Positions 15,512 through 24,506 of a DNA stretch of 64,000 nucleotides are shown here, piece by piece (position 1 is the first letter of the stretch; each line of letters opens with the position of its first letter). Both the position numbers and the translations under genes were made by a program. The stretch is from Mycobacterium sp. EPa45 (GTDB taxonomy: Bacteria > Actinomycetota > Actinomycetes > Mycobacteriales > Mycobacteriaceae), in the NCBI RefSeq assembly GCF_001021385.1, contig NZ_CP011773.1:1860001-1924000 (forward strand). Direction: 5' to 3'. The notes under the pieces are model-generated. The model was not told where the DNA came from, searched no databases, and worked only from the letters and a program-made list of their open reading frames with translations.

Positions 15512-17829
15512 GACAGCGGTCGGATCAGGTTGACGGCGTCGTCCACCGGGTGACGTGCCCGATCTGCGAGGTCATGTGCGGGCTTCGCGTGACGATCGAC
15601 GGTGGCCGGGTCACCGACATTCGCGGCAACAACGACGATGTCTGGTCGGCCGGGCATATCTGTCCCAAGGGCACTGTTCTCGGCCAACTGCACGACGACC
15701 CGGATCGCCTGCGAGCACCGATGATCAAGCAGCCCAACGGGATTCACATCGCCGTCTCCTGGGAGGAGGCGTTCGCCGAAGCGGAGCGGGTCCTGCGGCC
15801 GGTGCTGGACAGCGACGGCGCCCAGGCGGTGACGGTGTACGTCGGTAATCCGGTCGCGCACAACCTGGGCCTGAGTTCGTACATCGGCGCCCTGGTCGGG
15901 ATGGGCGCCGCGGCCGGGATGGGCGCGTACTACTCGCCGGGCACGGTTGACCAGTGGCCGCTCAATGTCGTCAGTACCCTGCTGTTCGGCGGCATGTGGA
16001 ACGCGCCGATCCCCGATCTGGCCCGCACCGACCATCTCGTCGTGATCGGCGCCAATCCCGCCGCATCGCAGGGATCGATGCTGTCGGCGCCCGACGTGAC
16101 AGGTCATCTGACCGCTATCCGCAAGCGCGGCGGTCGGGTGGTGGTCATCGATCCTCGTCGCACCGAGACCGCCCAGCGGGCCACCGACTGGGTGCCGATC
16201 CGGCCCGGCACAGACGCGTTGGTGTTGTTCGCAGTGCTGCGAACGCTGGCCGCCGACGGGCTGCTGCGCAGCCATACGCACCTCGACGGACGCGTCCAGG
16301 GACTCGATGCGGTGATCGCCCTCGCCGAACCGTTCACTCCGGAGATCGTCGAAGGCCCCAGCGGTATCCCGGCCGAAACGATCCGGCGGCTCGCTCATGA
16401 CCTCGCCTCGGCGCCGAACCCCGTGCTGTACAGCCGGATCGGGGCCTGCACCCAAGAGTTCGGCACCCTGACCACCTGGCTGGTGTTCGTGCTGAACACC
16501 GCACTGGGTGCGGTCGACCGGCGCGGGGGAGCGGTGTTCCCCACCCCGGCGGTGTACTCGCCGATGTTCATGAAGCCACCCGATCAGCTTGGTCCGCGTT
16601 GGGAATTCGGCCGTTTCACGTCGCGGGTGCGCGGCGTTGGCGAGGTGCTTGGGCAGTTCCCGGTCAGCTGCCTGGCCGAAGAGATCACCACTCCTGGTGC
16701 GGGACGCATCCGCGCAATGATCTCGGTCGCGGGCAATCCGGCGATCTCGGCGCCGGCGGCGGGCCGCCTCGACGAGGCGCTGGCGTCACTGGACGCGTTG
16801 ATCTGCGTGGACAATTGGCTCAACGAGACCACCCGGCACGCCCACGTCATCTTCCCCGGTCTCTCGCCGCTGGAACGGCCGCACGCCGACGATCTGTACT
16901 GGATCTATGCCGTCGCCTCCTGCCTGAAGTGGTCCGAACCCGTCTTCGCGCCCGACCCGTTGCGACCGACCGAATGGGAAGTGCTCCTTCGTCTTTCAGG
17001 CGCCCTGCTGGGTACGCCGGCGCCCGAGGTGGACGTCGCCGCGATGGACGACCTGTACACCGGCGGACTGGTCGCCACCATGTGCGCTCAGCCGGGCACG
17101 CCGCTGACCGGACGCGACCCGAACGAGGTGATGGCTGCACTCAAAGGCCAAGGGCCGGAGCGTATTTACGATCTGTACGTCCGTCTCGGTCCCTGGGGCG
17201 ACGGCCTGGGCGCCAATCCGGACGGGCTGACCCTCGAGGAGGTGCGCAAGCATCCCGACGGCCTACGGCTCGCTGAACTCGACGGCGGCCGCCTGGAATC
17301 CGCGGTCACCACGCCGTCCGGGACCATCGAGCTGGTGCACGACTTGTTCGTCGACGACGTGCCCCGGCTGCGCGAGCGCCTTGACCGGGCCGAGGAGTCG
17401 ATGCTGCTGACCAGTCGGCGCCATCTGCGGTCGAACAACTCGTGGCTGCACAACGTGCCGTCGCTGATGCGCGGGCGGGACCGCTGCACGCTGCTCGTCC
17501 ATCCCGACGATGCCATGCGGATCGGGGTTGGCGACGGCGAACTCGCCGAGATTCGCACTTCGGAGGGGAAAGTGTCTGTGCCCGTTGAGGTCAGCGACGA
17601 CATAATGCCCGGGGTGGTCTCCTTGCCGCACGGCTGGGGGCACGGTGTGTCGGGTAGCAGGCTCGGTGTCGCCAACCACCACCCAGGTGTGAACTCCAAC
17701 CTGCTCAACCCACCCGATCTGATCGACGTGCCCAGCAACACTCAGGTGGTCAACGGGGTGCCGTGCGAGGTGCGGGCGACGGGCTCCGGCGCCTCAGTCA
17801 TTGATCGAGTCGGCGAGGCGCTGGAGTAA
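15505..17829 (+). CDS. Molybdopterin-dependent oxidoreductase (formate dehydrogenase/nitrate reductase superfamily)
   Basis: 774 residues from GTG 15505. The N-terminus carries a [4Fe-4S] motif, Cys18-x2-Cys21-x3-Cys25...Cys53-PKG, then bis-MGD binding segments (IGANPAASQGSM, VVVIDPRRTETAQRATDWVPIRPGTDAL) and a C-terminal barrel ending in VSLPHGWGHG, GVNSNLLNPPDLID and NGVPCEV. No in-frame TGA is seen, so it is not a selenoprotein. The residue that ligates molybdenum is not obvious in YYSPGTVDQWP. No TAT signal or partner subunit is nearby, so it seems to be a cytosolic single-subunit enzyme of unknown substrate, similar in type to M. tuberculosis Rv0197 (from memory). Confidence 0.88.
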   Translation: MSRQRSDQVDGVVHRVTCPICEVMCGLRVTIDGGRVTDIRGNNDDVWSAGHICPKGTVLGQLHDDPDRLRAPMIKQPNGIHIAVSWEEAFAEAERVLRPVLDSDGAQAVTVYVGNPVAHNLGLSSYIGALVGMGAAAGMGAYYSPGTVDQWPLNVVSTLLFGGMWNAPIPDLARTDHLVVIGANPAASQGSMLSAPDVTGHLTAIRKRGGRVVVIDPRRTETAQRATDWVPIRPGTDALVLFAVLRTLAADGLLRSHTHLDGRVQGLDAVIALAEPFTPEIVEGPSGIPAETIRRLAHDLASAPNPVLYSRIGACTQEFGTLTTWLVFVLNTALGAVDRRGGAVFPTPAVYSPMFMKPPDQLGPRWEFGRFTSRVRGVGEVLGQFPVSCLAEEITTPGAGRIRAMISVAGNPAISAPAAGRLDEALASLDALICVDNWLNETTRHAHVIFPGLSPLERPHADDLYWIYAVASCLKWSEPVFAPDPLRPTEWEVLLRLSGALLGTPAPEVDVAAMDDLYTGGLVATMCAQPGTPLTGRDPNEVMAALKGQGPERIYDLYVRLGPWGDGLGANPDGLTLEEVRKHPDGLRLAELDGGRLESAVTTPSGTIELVHDLFVDDVPRLRERLDRAEESMLLTSRRHLRSNNSWLHNVPSLMRGRDRCTLLVHPDDAMRIGVGDGELAEIRTSEGKVSVPVEVSDDIMPGVVSLPHGWGHGVSGSRLGVANHHPGVNSNLLNPPDLIDVPSNTQVVNGVPCEVRATGSGASVIDRVGEALE

Positions 17830-18246
17830 CTCGGTGAGCGCCAACTGCTCCTTGCCGGACAGGATGCCGAACAACTCCTCCGCCGCTGCGGTATAGGCGG
17901 TCGCCCAGGTTTCGGCCTGTCGCCGGCCGGTCGCAGTGGTCTGCAGCAGCGTCACCCGGCGGTCGGAGTCGTCCGCGCAGCGCTCGACCAAACCTTCGCG
18001 GACCAGCGCGTCGGTCAGGGTGGAGGCGGTGCCCTGGGTGATGCCCACCGTCCGGGCCAGGTCGGTGAGCCGCACCGGACCGCAGCGGTTCACCTCGAAG
18101 AGCACCTTCGAACGCGGGGTGGACACACCATGGTCGCCGAGCCGCTCGTCGAGGGCGCGGACAAGCGTCTTGCCGGCGCGCCCGAACGCGTCGGCAAGTG
18201 CGACGGCCCGCTGACGGGATTCGGCGTCGTGTGCTGAGCTCGGAAT
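17794..18246 (-). CDS. MarR-family regulator, probable ATT start codon
   Basis: The frame encodes a complete MarR fold: helix-1 dimer segment AVALADAFGRAGKTLVRALDERL, winged helix LTDLARTVGITQGTASTLTDALVREGLVERCADDSDRRV, then the C-terminal dimer helices. The first standard start is GTG 18126 (110 residues), which would delete helix 1. The frame is open to a stop at 18253-18255 with no ATG, GTG or TTG, but ATT at 18246 lies 9 nt after a perfect GGGAGG (18256-18261), giving 150 residues. I take ATT as the start; the 18126 GTG or a sequencing error are alternatives. It overlaps the molybdopterin gene end by 36 bp and diverges from the aldo/keto reductase it may control. Confidence 0.72.
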   Translation of the reverse strand: MPSSAHDAESRQRAVALADAFGRAGKTLVRALDERLGDHGVSTPRSKVLFEVNRCGPVRLTDLARTVGITQGTASTLTDALVREGLVERCADDSDRRVTLLQTTATGRRQAETWATAYTAAAEELFGILSGKEQLALTELLQRLADSIND

Positions 18247-18296
18247 GTGGCGTCACCTCCCTGGGTTGACAGGAAGCGTATCGCGCCCGCAAGATA

Positions 18297-18310
18297 GTTT
18301 GACATCAAAC
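18297..18310. promoter_or_regulatory. Inverted repeat GTTTGA-CA-TCAAAC, candidate MarR operator
   Basis: Six-base arms around a 2-bp centre lie in the 105-bp divergent gap between the MarR gene and the aldo/keto reductase, about 40 bp upstream of the reductase ATG. A second, looser inverted pair (CAATT...AATTG) follows at 18310-18326. Both fit the size of MarR sites. Confidence 0.55.
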
Positions 18311-18351
18311 AATTCGATTTCAATTGATCTTCCTGCGAGTGGAGGGACCCC

Positions 18352-19203
18352 ATGACCCGCTTTCCGTTGGCCGGCTTCAACGTCCACCGCGTCGGGTTCG
18401 GCGCCATGCAGCTTCCGGGGCCGGGTGTGTTCGGGCCGCCGCGGGACCATGACCAGGCGTTGGCGGTATTGCGCCGGGCCGTCGAGGCCGGCGTCGACCA
18501 CATCGACACGTCCCAGTTCTACGGTCCCGATGTGGCCAATCAGCTGATCCGTGAGGCGCTGCACCCCTATCCCGACAGTTTGGCTCTGGTGAGCAAGGTC
18601 GGTGCGCGCCGCGACGACCAAGGGGCGTGGCTGCCCTACAACGAGCCGGATCAGTTGCGATCCGCGATCGAGGAGAACTTGCGCACCCTCGGTGTCGAAC
18701 AACTGGCCGCCGTCAACCTGCGGGTGATGGAGAACGAGGCCGATGCGCTGTTCACCGATCAACTCGGCGCGATGATCACCGCCCGCGACGAGGGATTGAT
18801 CGCCGGTGTCGGGCTGAGCAATGTGAGCCACGAGCAGCTACTGCACGCCTTGGAGCTCACCGACATTGTGTGCGTGCAGAACCCGTTCAACCTGGTGGAC
18901 CGCTCCTCGCAGCCGGTGCTCGACGAATGCATCGCGCGCGACATCGCGTTCGTCCCGTTCTTCCCGCTCGGGTCGGCGTTTCACGAGGTGAATCCGGTGC
19001 TCTCGCACCACCTCGTCACCGGCGCCGCCGAGCGGCTCGGTCACACCCCGGCGCAGATCGCGCTGGCGTGGACGCTGGGCGTCGCCGACAACGTGCTGCT
19101 CATTCCCGGCACCTCGTCACTGGGTCACCTCGAGGAGAACCTCGCCGTCACCGACATCGAACTCGACGACGAGACGCAGCGCGAGCTGACCGCGGTCGCG
19201 TGA
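18352..19203 (+). CDS. Aldo/keto reductase
   Basis: 283 residues, ATG 18352 with GGAGGG 4 nt upstream. TIM-barrel aldo/keto reductase features are GFGAMQLPGPGVFG, HIDTSQFYG (catalytic Asp and Tyr), LVSKVG (catalytic Lys), GVGLSNVSHEQL, VQNPFNLVDR and a C-terminal NADPH-binding IPGTSSLGHLEENL. It should reduce aldehydes or ketones with NADPH. It is divergent from the MarR gene and most likely under its control, as in other redox- or electrophile-responsive MarR/reductase pairs. It ends just before the convergent fadE23 stop. Confidence 0.9.
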   Translation: MTRFPLAGFNVHRVGFGAMQLPGPGVFGPPRDHDQALAVLRRAVEAGVDHIDTSQFYGPDVANQLIREALHPYPDSLALVSKVGARRDDQGAWLPYNEPDQLRSAIEENLRTLGVEQLAAVNLRVMENEADALFTDQLGAMITARDEGLIAGVGLSNVSHEQLLHALELTDIVCVQNPFNLVDRSSQPVLDECIARDIAFVPFFPLGSAFHEVNPVLSHHLVTGAAERLGHTPAQIALAWTLGVADNVLLIPGTSSLGHLEENLAVTDIELDDETQRELTAVA

Positions 19204-20418
19204 CTACTTGAGTTCGGTCGAGGACAGCCCGAGCAGGCGACGCGCCACCACCAGCTGCTGGATCTGCTGCGTGCCCTCGAAGATGTCCAGGATCTTCGAG
19301 TCGCGGGCCCACTTCTCCAGCAGCGTTTGCTCGGAATAGCCTGCTGTTCCGGCCAATTCGACTGCCTTGAGGGTGATGTCGCTGGCGACCCGGGCCGCCT
19401 TGGCCTTGCCCATCGAGGCTTCTTTGGAGTTGGGGATCGCGTTGTCGGCCTGCCAGGCCGACCGGACCGTCAACAGGTAGCCGGCTTCCCAGTCAGCCTC
19501 CATCCGAAGGAATTCCGCGGCGGCTGCGCTCTGGGCGTGTGCGGGCTTGTCATAGGAGATCTCCACGCCGGCGTCGGTCAAGATCGTGCGCAGTTCCTCC
19601 AAGGCGGCACGGGCCACCCCGACCGCCATCGCGGCGACAATCGGCCGAGTGTTGTCGAAGGTCTCCATGACCCCGGCAAAACCCTTCTCCACCTCGATTT
19701 CCGGGCTCCCCAGCAGGTTTTCCTTGGGGATGCGCGCATTGTCGAAGCGGATGGCCGCGGTGTCGGAGGCCTTGATGCCGAGCTTGTGCTCGAGGCGCTC
19801 GACGGTCACTCCGGGATGCTCACGCGGGACGATGAACGACTTGATCGCCGCGCGGCCCTTGGACTTGTCCAGGGTCGCCCACACCACGATGTGCGTGGCG
19901 CGGGAGCCGGCCGTGACGTAGATCTTCTCGCCGTTGATCACATATTCGTCGCCGTCGAGCACCGCGGTGGTCGACACTGCCGCGGAATCGGAACCGAATG
20001 ACGGTTCGGTGATCGCCATTGCCGCCCAGACGTTCTTGCCCAGCCGCTGCAGCTGCTCGTCGGTGGCGACACCGGAGATGGCAGCGTTGCCCAGGCCCTG
20101 GCGGGGGACGGACAGTAGCAGCGCGATGTCACCCCAGGAGATCTCCAGGGCGTTGAGTAATGCGGACATGTTGCCGCCGTTGATGTTTCCCTTGGGGCCG
20201 TCGTCGCTGTCGCGGAAGGCCTCGGTGCCGGCGAACGAGATGGTGTTGGCCTCGGAGATGCCCTCGAAGAGGGTTGCCAGGGTGTCGAGTTCGACGGGGT
20301 AGGCGTGCTCGGCGACGTCGTATTTGCGCGAGATCGGCCGCAGCATCTCCGCGGCACCCTGATGTGCCTTTTCGATGACCGCTTCCAGCTTGCGCGGCAG
20401 TTCGAGATTGATTGCCAT
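19204..20418 (-). CDS. fadE23: Acyl-CoA dehydrogenase FadE23
   Basis: 404 residues from ATG 20418 (MAINLELPRKLEAVIEKAH); the frame extends 138 bp further 5' but that stretch overlaps the upstream partner's end. FAD-dependent alpha,beta-dehydrogenation of an acyl-CoA is expected. AITEPSFGSDSAAVSTTA, the KIYVTAGSRATHIVVWA segment, IKASDTAAIRFDNARIP and FEGTQQIQQLVVARRLLG are present; the glutamate of FEGT is the usual catalytic base. It lies 31 bp downstream of fadE24 and probably forms a mixed complex with it. Named from the paired arrangement next to fadE24 and hisN, as in M. tuberculosis. Confidence 0.88.
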   Translation of the reverse strand: MAINLELPRKLEAVIEKAHQGAAEMLRPISRKYDVAEHAYPVELDTLATLFEGISEANTISFAGTEAFRDSDDGPKGNINGGNMSALLNALEISWGDIALLLSVPRQGLGNAAISGVATDEQLQRLGKNVWAAMAITEPSFGSDSAAVSTTAVLDGDEYVINGEKIYVTAGSRATHIVVWATLDKSKGRAAIKSFIVPREHPGVTVERLEHKLGIKASDTAAIRFDNARIPKENLLGSPEIEVEKGFAGVMETFDNTRPIVAAMAVGVARAALEELRTILTDAGVEISYDKPAHAQSAAAAEFLRMEADWEAGYLLTVRSAWQADNAIPNSKEASMGKAKAARVASDITLKAVELAGTAGYSEQTLLEKWARDSKILDIFEGTQQIQQLVVARRLLGLSSTELK

Positions 20419-20449
20419 GTCAGTCTTTTCCGTTCGTTGTCCGTGACGG

Positions 20450-21832
20450 TTACAGGACGACAACACCCTCGGCGACGCCGATGGCCCGCAGATCGCGGTA
20501 CCAGCGCTCGACCGGGTGTTCCTTGGTGTAGCCGTGGCCGCCGAGTAGTTGCACACCGTCGAGGCCGATCTGCATGCCTTTGTCGGTACCCAGCTTCTTG
20601 GCGAGGGCGGCTTCGCGTGCGAACGGCAGACCGCGTTCGGCGCGGGCGGCGCCGCGCCAGGTGATCAGCCGCAGGCCATCGAGTTCGATGGCGATGTTGG
20701 CGCACATGAACGCGACGGCCTGACGCCGCGCGATGGGCTCACCGAACGCTTCACGTTCCTTGACGTAGGGGATCACGTAGTCGAGCACGGCGTGCGAGGT
20801 GCCGACCGCGAGCGCGGCCCAACCCAAGCGCGACAACGCAATTGCTTCGGAATAGTCGGCGTCGGTGGCGCCGTCCTCGCCGAGGCGGGCGGACAGTGGC
20901 ACCGTCACCTTGTTCAGCTCCACCCGGCCCAGGGCGGCGGCGCGGATGCCCATGCTGGGATCGGCTTTGATGCCCACGCCGGCGGTCGACGCCTCCACGA
21001 TGAACAGTGCCGGCTTGCCGTCGAGTTGTGCTGCCACAATGAACAATTCGGCGTCCGCGGCGGCCGGGACGAGGGATTTGACCCCGTCGAGGCGGTAGCC
21101 GCTGGGGGTGCGAACCGCGGTGGTCTTCAGCGCGGTCGGGTCGAACAGGGCCTGCGGTTCGGCTATCGCCACGCAGGCCTGCGGCACGTTCTCGCCGGCG
21201 AATTCGCTGAGATAGGTGGCCTGCTGATCGGCGCTGCCCCAATGCGTCAGCGCCGAGGCAACTCCGCCCGGGGCCAGAATCGGCAGCGCGAGACCCATGT
21301 CGCCGTAGGCGAGGGCCTCGGCCACCAACGCGTTGGTCACCGTGGTGCGCTGCTCGGCAATGCCGTCGAAGTCCTCGGGGATGTTGATCGCGGTGATACC
21401 GAGCTCGGCGGCCTTGGCGATCAGATCGGCGGGATAGCCGGCGGCGGCGTCGGCGTCGTGGGCGGCGGGACGCAGTATTTCCTCGGCGAACTCGTCGACC
21501 GTCGCGACGATCATCTTCTGGTCGTCGTCGGGGGTGAGGTCAAAGTAATCGGCGCCGCTGGGCCGGAGCCGGGTGGGCGCCTTGCCGGCACCTTGAACCC
21601 GCTTGAACTGCCGGGTGGCCGCCCCGGCGGTGGAGAACACCTGCTTGACGCCGTACCGCAAGCCGCGGTTGAGGGGGTCGCGCAGGTGGTAGCGGTCCAA
21701 GAACTCCTGGCCGACCAGGGGAGTGACGAGCGCCAGGCCGATGTCGGTGAGAGAGCGCTTGTGCTTGTACTGCCCGACCGCGCTATCGCGGGCCCGGGGG
21801 CTGGTCGATTTCGGGGGAAGAGTGTTGGTCAT
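20450..21832 (-). CDS. fadE24: Acyl-CoA dehydrogenase FadE24 (lacks catalytic glutamate)
   Basis: 460 residues, longer than a standard ACAD because of an N-terminal extension (about 100 residues through GLRYGVKQVFSTAG...GADYFDLTPDDDQ). The ACAD domain follows with VAIAEPQALFDPTAL, VPAAADAELFIVAAQ, YVKEREAFGEPIARRQAVAF and LGGHGYTKEHPVERWYRDLRAIGVAEG. The YEGT-type glutamate is replaced by VAEGVVV. The alternative site used by isovaleryl-CoA dehydrogenase is Ser in ALSRLGW. It is therefore expected to depend on FadE23, as in the heteromeric mycobacterial ACADs. A palindrome at 21886 lies just upstream. Confidence 0.87.
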   Translation of the reverse strand: MTNTLPPKSTSPRARDSAVGQYKHKRSLTDIGLALVTPLVGQEFLDRYHLRDPLNRGLRYGVKQVFSTAGAATRQFKRVQGAGKAPTRLRPSGADYFDLTPDDDQKMIVATVDEFAEEILRPAAHDADAAAGYPADLIAKAAELGITAINIPEDFDGIAEQRTTVTNALVAEALAYGDMGLALPILAPGGVASALTHWGSADQQATYLSEFAGENVPQACVAIAEPQALFDPTALKTTAVRTPSGYRLDGVKSLVPAAADAELFIVAAQLDGKPALFIVEASTAGVGIKADPSMGIRAAALGRVELNKVTVPLSARLGEDGATDADYSEAIALSRLGWAALAVGTSHAVLDYVIPYVKEREAFGEPIARRQAVAFMCANIAIELDGLRLITWRGAARAERGLPFAREAALAKKLGTDKGMQIGLDGVQLLGGHGYTKEHPVERWYRDLRAIGVAEGVVVL

Positions 21833-21885
21833 GGTGGCAGCCTCGTCGATGGTGGGCGTGCTGGTGAGATCGCGCTGGAACTTAT

Positions 21886-21901
21886 CTTACTCCAAAGTAA
21901 G
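21886..21901. promoter_or_regulatory. Inverted repeat CTTACT-CCAA-AGTAAG upstream of fadE24
   Basis: Perfect 6-bp arms around a 4-nt centre, with near-symmetry extending to TATCTTACT...AGTAAGGTA, about 54 bp upstream of the fadE24 ATG. This is a likely operator for a TetR-type fatty-acid regulator encoded elsewhere. No regulator gene is adjacent. Confidence 0.6.
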
Positions 21902-22048
21902 GTAGATCCCGGAACCCCTGACGACCTGTCGGTTGTGTTGAGTCGGTCACATAAGTCCGGATATGGGGTAGTGGTCTACTCGCATACCCCGCTCAGCAGC
22001 GTTCGAGACTCGTCTTGAGAGCTTGTTCGAGCAGATCTGGGGGCCGCC

Positions 22049-23287
22049 ATGACCATCACCATCGATGCGCCGCGGATGCCGAATGTGTTCGACGCAGGGT
22101 TGCCCACCGTCGACTATGACAACGAGACGGACCCTTACGAAGCGCTGGCGATGCTGCGACGGGCGCGCGAGCAGGCTCCGATCGCACTCGGCCCGCATGG
22201 CCCGGAATTCCTGGCCTACGACATCGTCCACGACGCCTCACGTGACCGCAGATTCGTTGTGCCGCAGGGGATGTTCCTCGCATCCCAGGGCATCACCTCG
22301 GGCCCGCTGTGGGACCGGGTGGTCGCCACGATCATCAATATGGACGGCGACGAGCACCATCGGCTGCGTCGCCTGGTGTGCAAGGCGTTCACGCCGAGGG
22401 CGACGGAGCGGCTGCGCTCTACGGTCACCGAGGTCATCAACGGCCTGGTCGACAAGTGTGCCGCCGACGGCCGGTGCGACGTCGTCGCCGATATCGCGCG
22501 GCATTACCCGATCCCCATCATCTGCGCCCTGCTCGGTGTTCCGGGCGGTGATTGGGAGCAGTTCGCCCGCTGGACCGACGAGTTCTTCAAGGCCTTCAGC
22601 TGGAACGTCGCTGAGAACGCGCCGTCGATCCTGGCCGCCTGGGAGGAGTTGGACGACTATGTCGACGCGATGGTCGCCGAGCGGCGGCACGGTCTCACCG
22701 ACGACCTGGTTTCGGACCTGATCCGGGCCGAAGATGAAGGTGACCGCCTCAGCATCTCCGAACTGCGCATGCTGGTGGCGGGGCTGCTGATGGCCGGCAC
22801 CGATACCACCAGAAATCAGCTCGCCGCGTCGGTGTCGGTGCTGTGCGAACATCCCGACCAGTGGGCGCTATTGGCCCGGCAACCCGACCTCGCGGCCCGC
22901 GCGGTGGAGGAGACAATGCGCCATTCTCCAATTGTGTTCGGCACGCTGCGCACCGTGGTCGAGGATGTCGAGGTCGCGGGATACCTCATCCCGGCGGGCA
23001 CGCTGGTCATTCTCAATTCGGCTGCCGCCAACCGTGATTCGAGTGTCTGCGACGGACCGGACCGTCTGGACATCACTCGCACCGCCGCGCTGCCGATGCA
23101 TACGTTCGGCGGCGGCGTGCACTACTGCCTCGGGGCCAACCTGGCTCGTCTCGAGCTGACGGAGGCGCTGACGGTCATGGCGCGACGGATGCCCAACATT
23201 CGCCGGACCGGGCCCGCGCCGTGGAAGCCACTGAGCGGGCTGAGTGGACCCGCGACGCTGCCCGTCGGATTCGACCCGGGCTACTAG
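22049..23287 (+). CDS. Cytochrome P450
   Basis: 412 residues, ATG 22049. All core elements are canonical: C-helix [15 protein letters not shown]-helix [14 protein letters not shown]-helix ExxR in [16 protein letters not shown], and the heme loop [18 protein letters not shown]. No ferredoxin gene is adjacent, so it must use an electron carrier encoded elsewhere; fprA, 3.5 kb away, is a possible reductase. It is divergent from fadE24, which hints at lipid or sterol metabolism, but the substrate is unknown. The stop overlaps the convergent hisN stop by 3 bp. Confidence 0.92.
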   Translation: MTITIDAPRMPNVFDAGLPTVDYDNETDPYEALAMLRRAREQAPIALGPHGPEFLAYDIVHDASRDRRFVVPQGMFLASQGITSGPLWDRVVATIINMDGDEHHRLRRLVCKAFTPRATERLRSTVTEVINGLVDKCAADGRCDVVADIARHYPIPIICALLGVPGGDWEQFARWTDEFFKAFSWNVAENAPSILAAWEELDDYVDAMVAERRHGLTDDLVSDLIRAEDEGDRLSISELRMLVAGLLMAGTDTTRNQLAASVSVLCEHPDQWALLARQPDLAARAVEETMRHSPIVFGTLRTVVEDVEVAGYLIPAGTLVILNSAAANRDSSVCDGPDRLDITRTAALPMHTFGGGVHYCLGANLARLELTEALTVMARRMPNIRRTGPAPWKPLSGLSGPATLPVGFDPGY

Positions 23288-24078
23288 CCTTTGGCCAAGC
23301 TCGCCAGGGTGGCCTTGTGCAGCACCCCATTGGTGGCGACGGCGTGTCCGCCGTGAGGGCCGGGCTGTCCGTCGAGATTGGTGAAGGTACCGCCGGCTTC
23401 GCGGACCAAGATGTCCAGCGGGGCAAGGTCCCACAGCTTCACCTCGGGTTCGGCGGCGATGTCCACGGCGCCCTCGGCGACCAGGCAGTAGGAGAAGAAG
23501 TCGCCATAGGCGCGCACGCGCCACACCTCGTCGGTCAACCCCAGGAACTGCTCCCGCAGCCCGAGGTCAGCCCACCCGGACAGACTGGAAAACGACAGGC
23601 TGGCCGATCCCAGTTCCGCGACACGGGACACCGACAGCGTGCGGGCCGGTCCGTCGCCGGTCGTCGCGAAGGCGCCCAGGCCGCGGCCGGCCCACCATCG
23701 CCGACTCAAAGCCGGGGCGCTGATCACACCGACGGTCGGAACGCCGTCCTGGAGAAGGGCGATCAGGCTGGCCCACACCGGTACGCCGCGGACGAAGTTC
23801 TTGGTGCCGTCGATCGGGTCGATCACCCATTGCCTGCCCTGGAATTCGGCGGTGCCGCCGTACTCCTCGCCCAGCACCGCGTCGTCCGGGCGTTCGCGGG
23901 ACAACACCGCGCGCAGGTCCGCCTCGACCGCCTCGTCGGCGTCGGTGACCGGGGTGAGGTCGGGTTTGGTGTCGATGCGCAGATCCAGCGCCCCGAACCG
24001 GTCGAGGGTGATCGCGTCGGCCCGGTCGGCGAGCTGCAACGCCACCGAGAGGTCTGCCCGTATGTCGTGGCCGCTCAT
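23284..24078 (-). CDS. hisN: Histidinol-phosphatase, inositol monophosphatase fold (HisN)
   Basis: 264 residues from ATG 24078, which has a GGGGG-rich site upstream; longer frames to 24132 lack one. Metal and phosphate ligands are in GEEYGG (about residue 66) and in [19 protein letters not shown], and again in [17 protein letters not shown] near residue 205. The family covers Mg-dependent phosphomonoesterases. The close resemblance to the Rv3137 neighbourhood (next to fadE24 and prfB-region genes) supports histidinol-phosphate phosphatase, the penultimate step of histidine synthesis; inositol monophosphatase is the alternative. Confidence 0.85.
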   Translation of the reverse strand: MSGHDIRADLSVALQLADRADAITLDRFGALDLRIDTKPDLTPVTDADEAVEADLRAVLSRERPDDAVLGEEYGGTAEFQGRQWVIDPIDGTKNFVRGVPVWASLIALLQDGVPTVGVISAPALSRRWWAGRGLGAFATTGDGPARTLSVSRVAELGSASLSFSSLSGWADLGLREQFLGLTDEVWRVRAYGDFFSYCLVAEGAVDIAAEPEVKLWDLAPLDILVREAGGTFTNLDGQPGPHGGHAVATNGVLHKATLASLAKG

Positions 24079-24166
24079 CCGGCCCCCGCGCAGGCTCGGG
24101 CGCCGCAAGTCTGCCTTCGATTCGCTCCGCAAGCGTCGCTCATGGCTGCAGTCCTACCATGGCCGC

Positions 24167-24499
24167 ATGTGGGAATTCGCGGTGATATTGCTCATCGTCG
24201 GCGCGCTGGTCCTCGTGTTGGCCCCGCGCCTCATGCGCCGCGGCCCGCGCGGCGAGGTTTTGCACGGCACGCTGCTGGTGACTGGCGTGAGCCCGCGCCC
24301 GGACGCCACCGGCGAGCAGTTCGTCACGATCAGCGGGGTCATCAACGGACCGACGGTCAACGAGCACGTGGTGTATCAGCGGATGGCGGTCGACGTGAAC
24401 AGCTGGCCGACCATGGGTCAATTGATTCCGGTGGCGTACTCGCCGAAGAATCCGGACAACTGGTTCTTCGCACCGCCCGACCAGCCGCCTCCGATTTAG
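24167..24499 (+). CDS. Small membrane-anchored protein, unknown function
   Basis: 110 residues from ATG 24167. One N-terminal membrane helix (MWEFAVILLIVGALVLVLAPRL) is followed by a basic stop-transfer segment and an 80-residue extramembrane domain containing EQFVTISGVINGPTVNEHVVYQRMAVD and IPVAYSPKNPDNWFFAP. This looks like a small beta domain. It is not recognised. It starts divergently from hisN, and its stop is 7 bp before the split-barrel protein start, so the two are probably co-transcribed. Confidence 0.75.
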   Translation: MWEFAVILLIVGALVLVLAPRLMRRGPRGEVLHGTLLVTGVSPRPDATGEQFVTISGVINGPTVNEHVVYQRMAVDVNSWPTMGQLIPVAYSPKNPDNWFFAPPDQPPPI

Positions 24500-24506
24500 G
24501 AATTCG

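Noticed and set aside
15505..17829. Possible selenocysteine in the molybdopterin oxidoreductase
   Set aside because: No in-frame TGA interrupts the 774 codons.
17798..18292. GTG at 18256 starting an alternative frame over the MarR gene
   Set aside because: That frame translates to an Arg/Pro-rich sequence without a winged helix. The GTG overlaps the ribosome-binding site, and the MarR frame is offset from it.
20549..22018. Plus-strand open frame of 489 codons opposite fadE24
   Set aside because: High-GC codon bias opens long antisense frames. The translation is Gly/Arg/Val-rich with no domain, and the opposite strand is an unmistakable acyl-CoA dehydrogenase.
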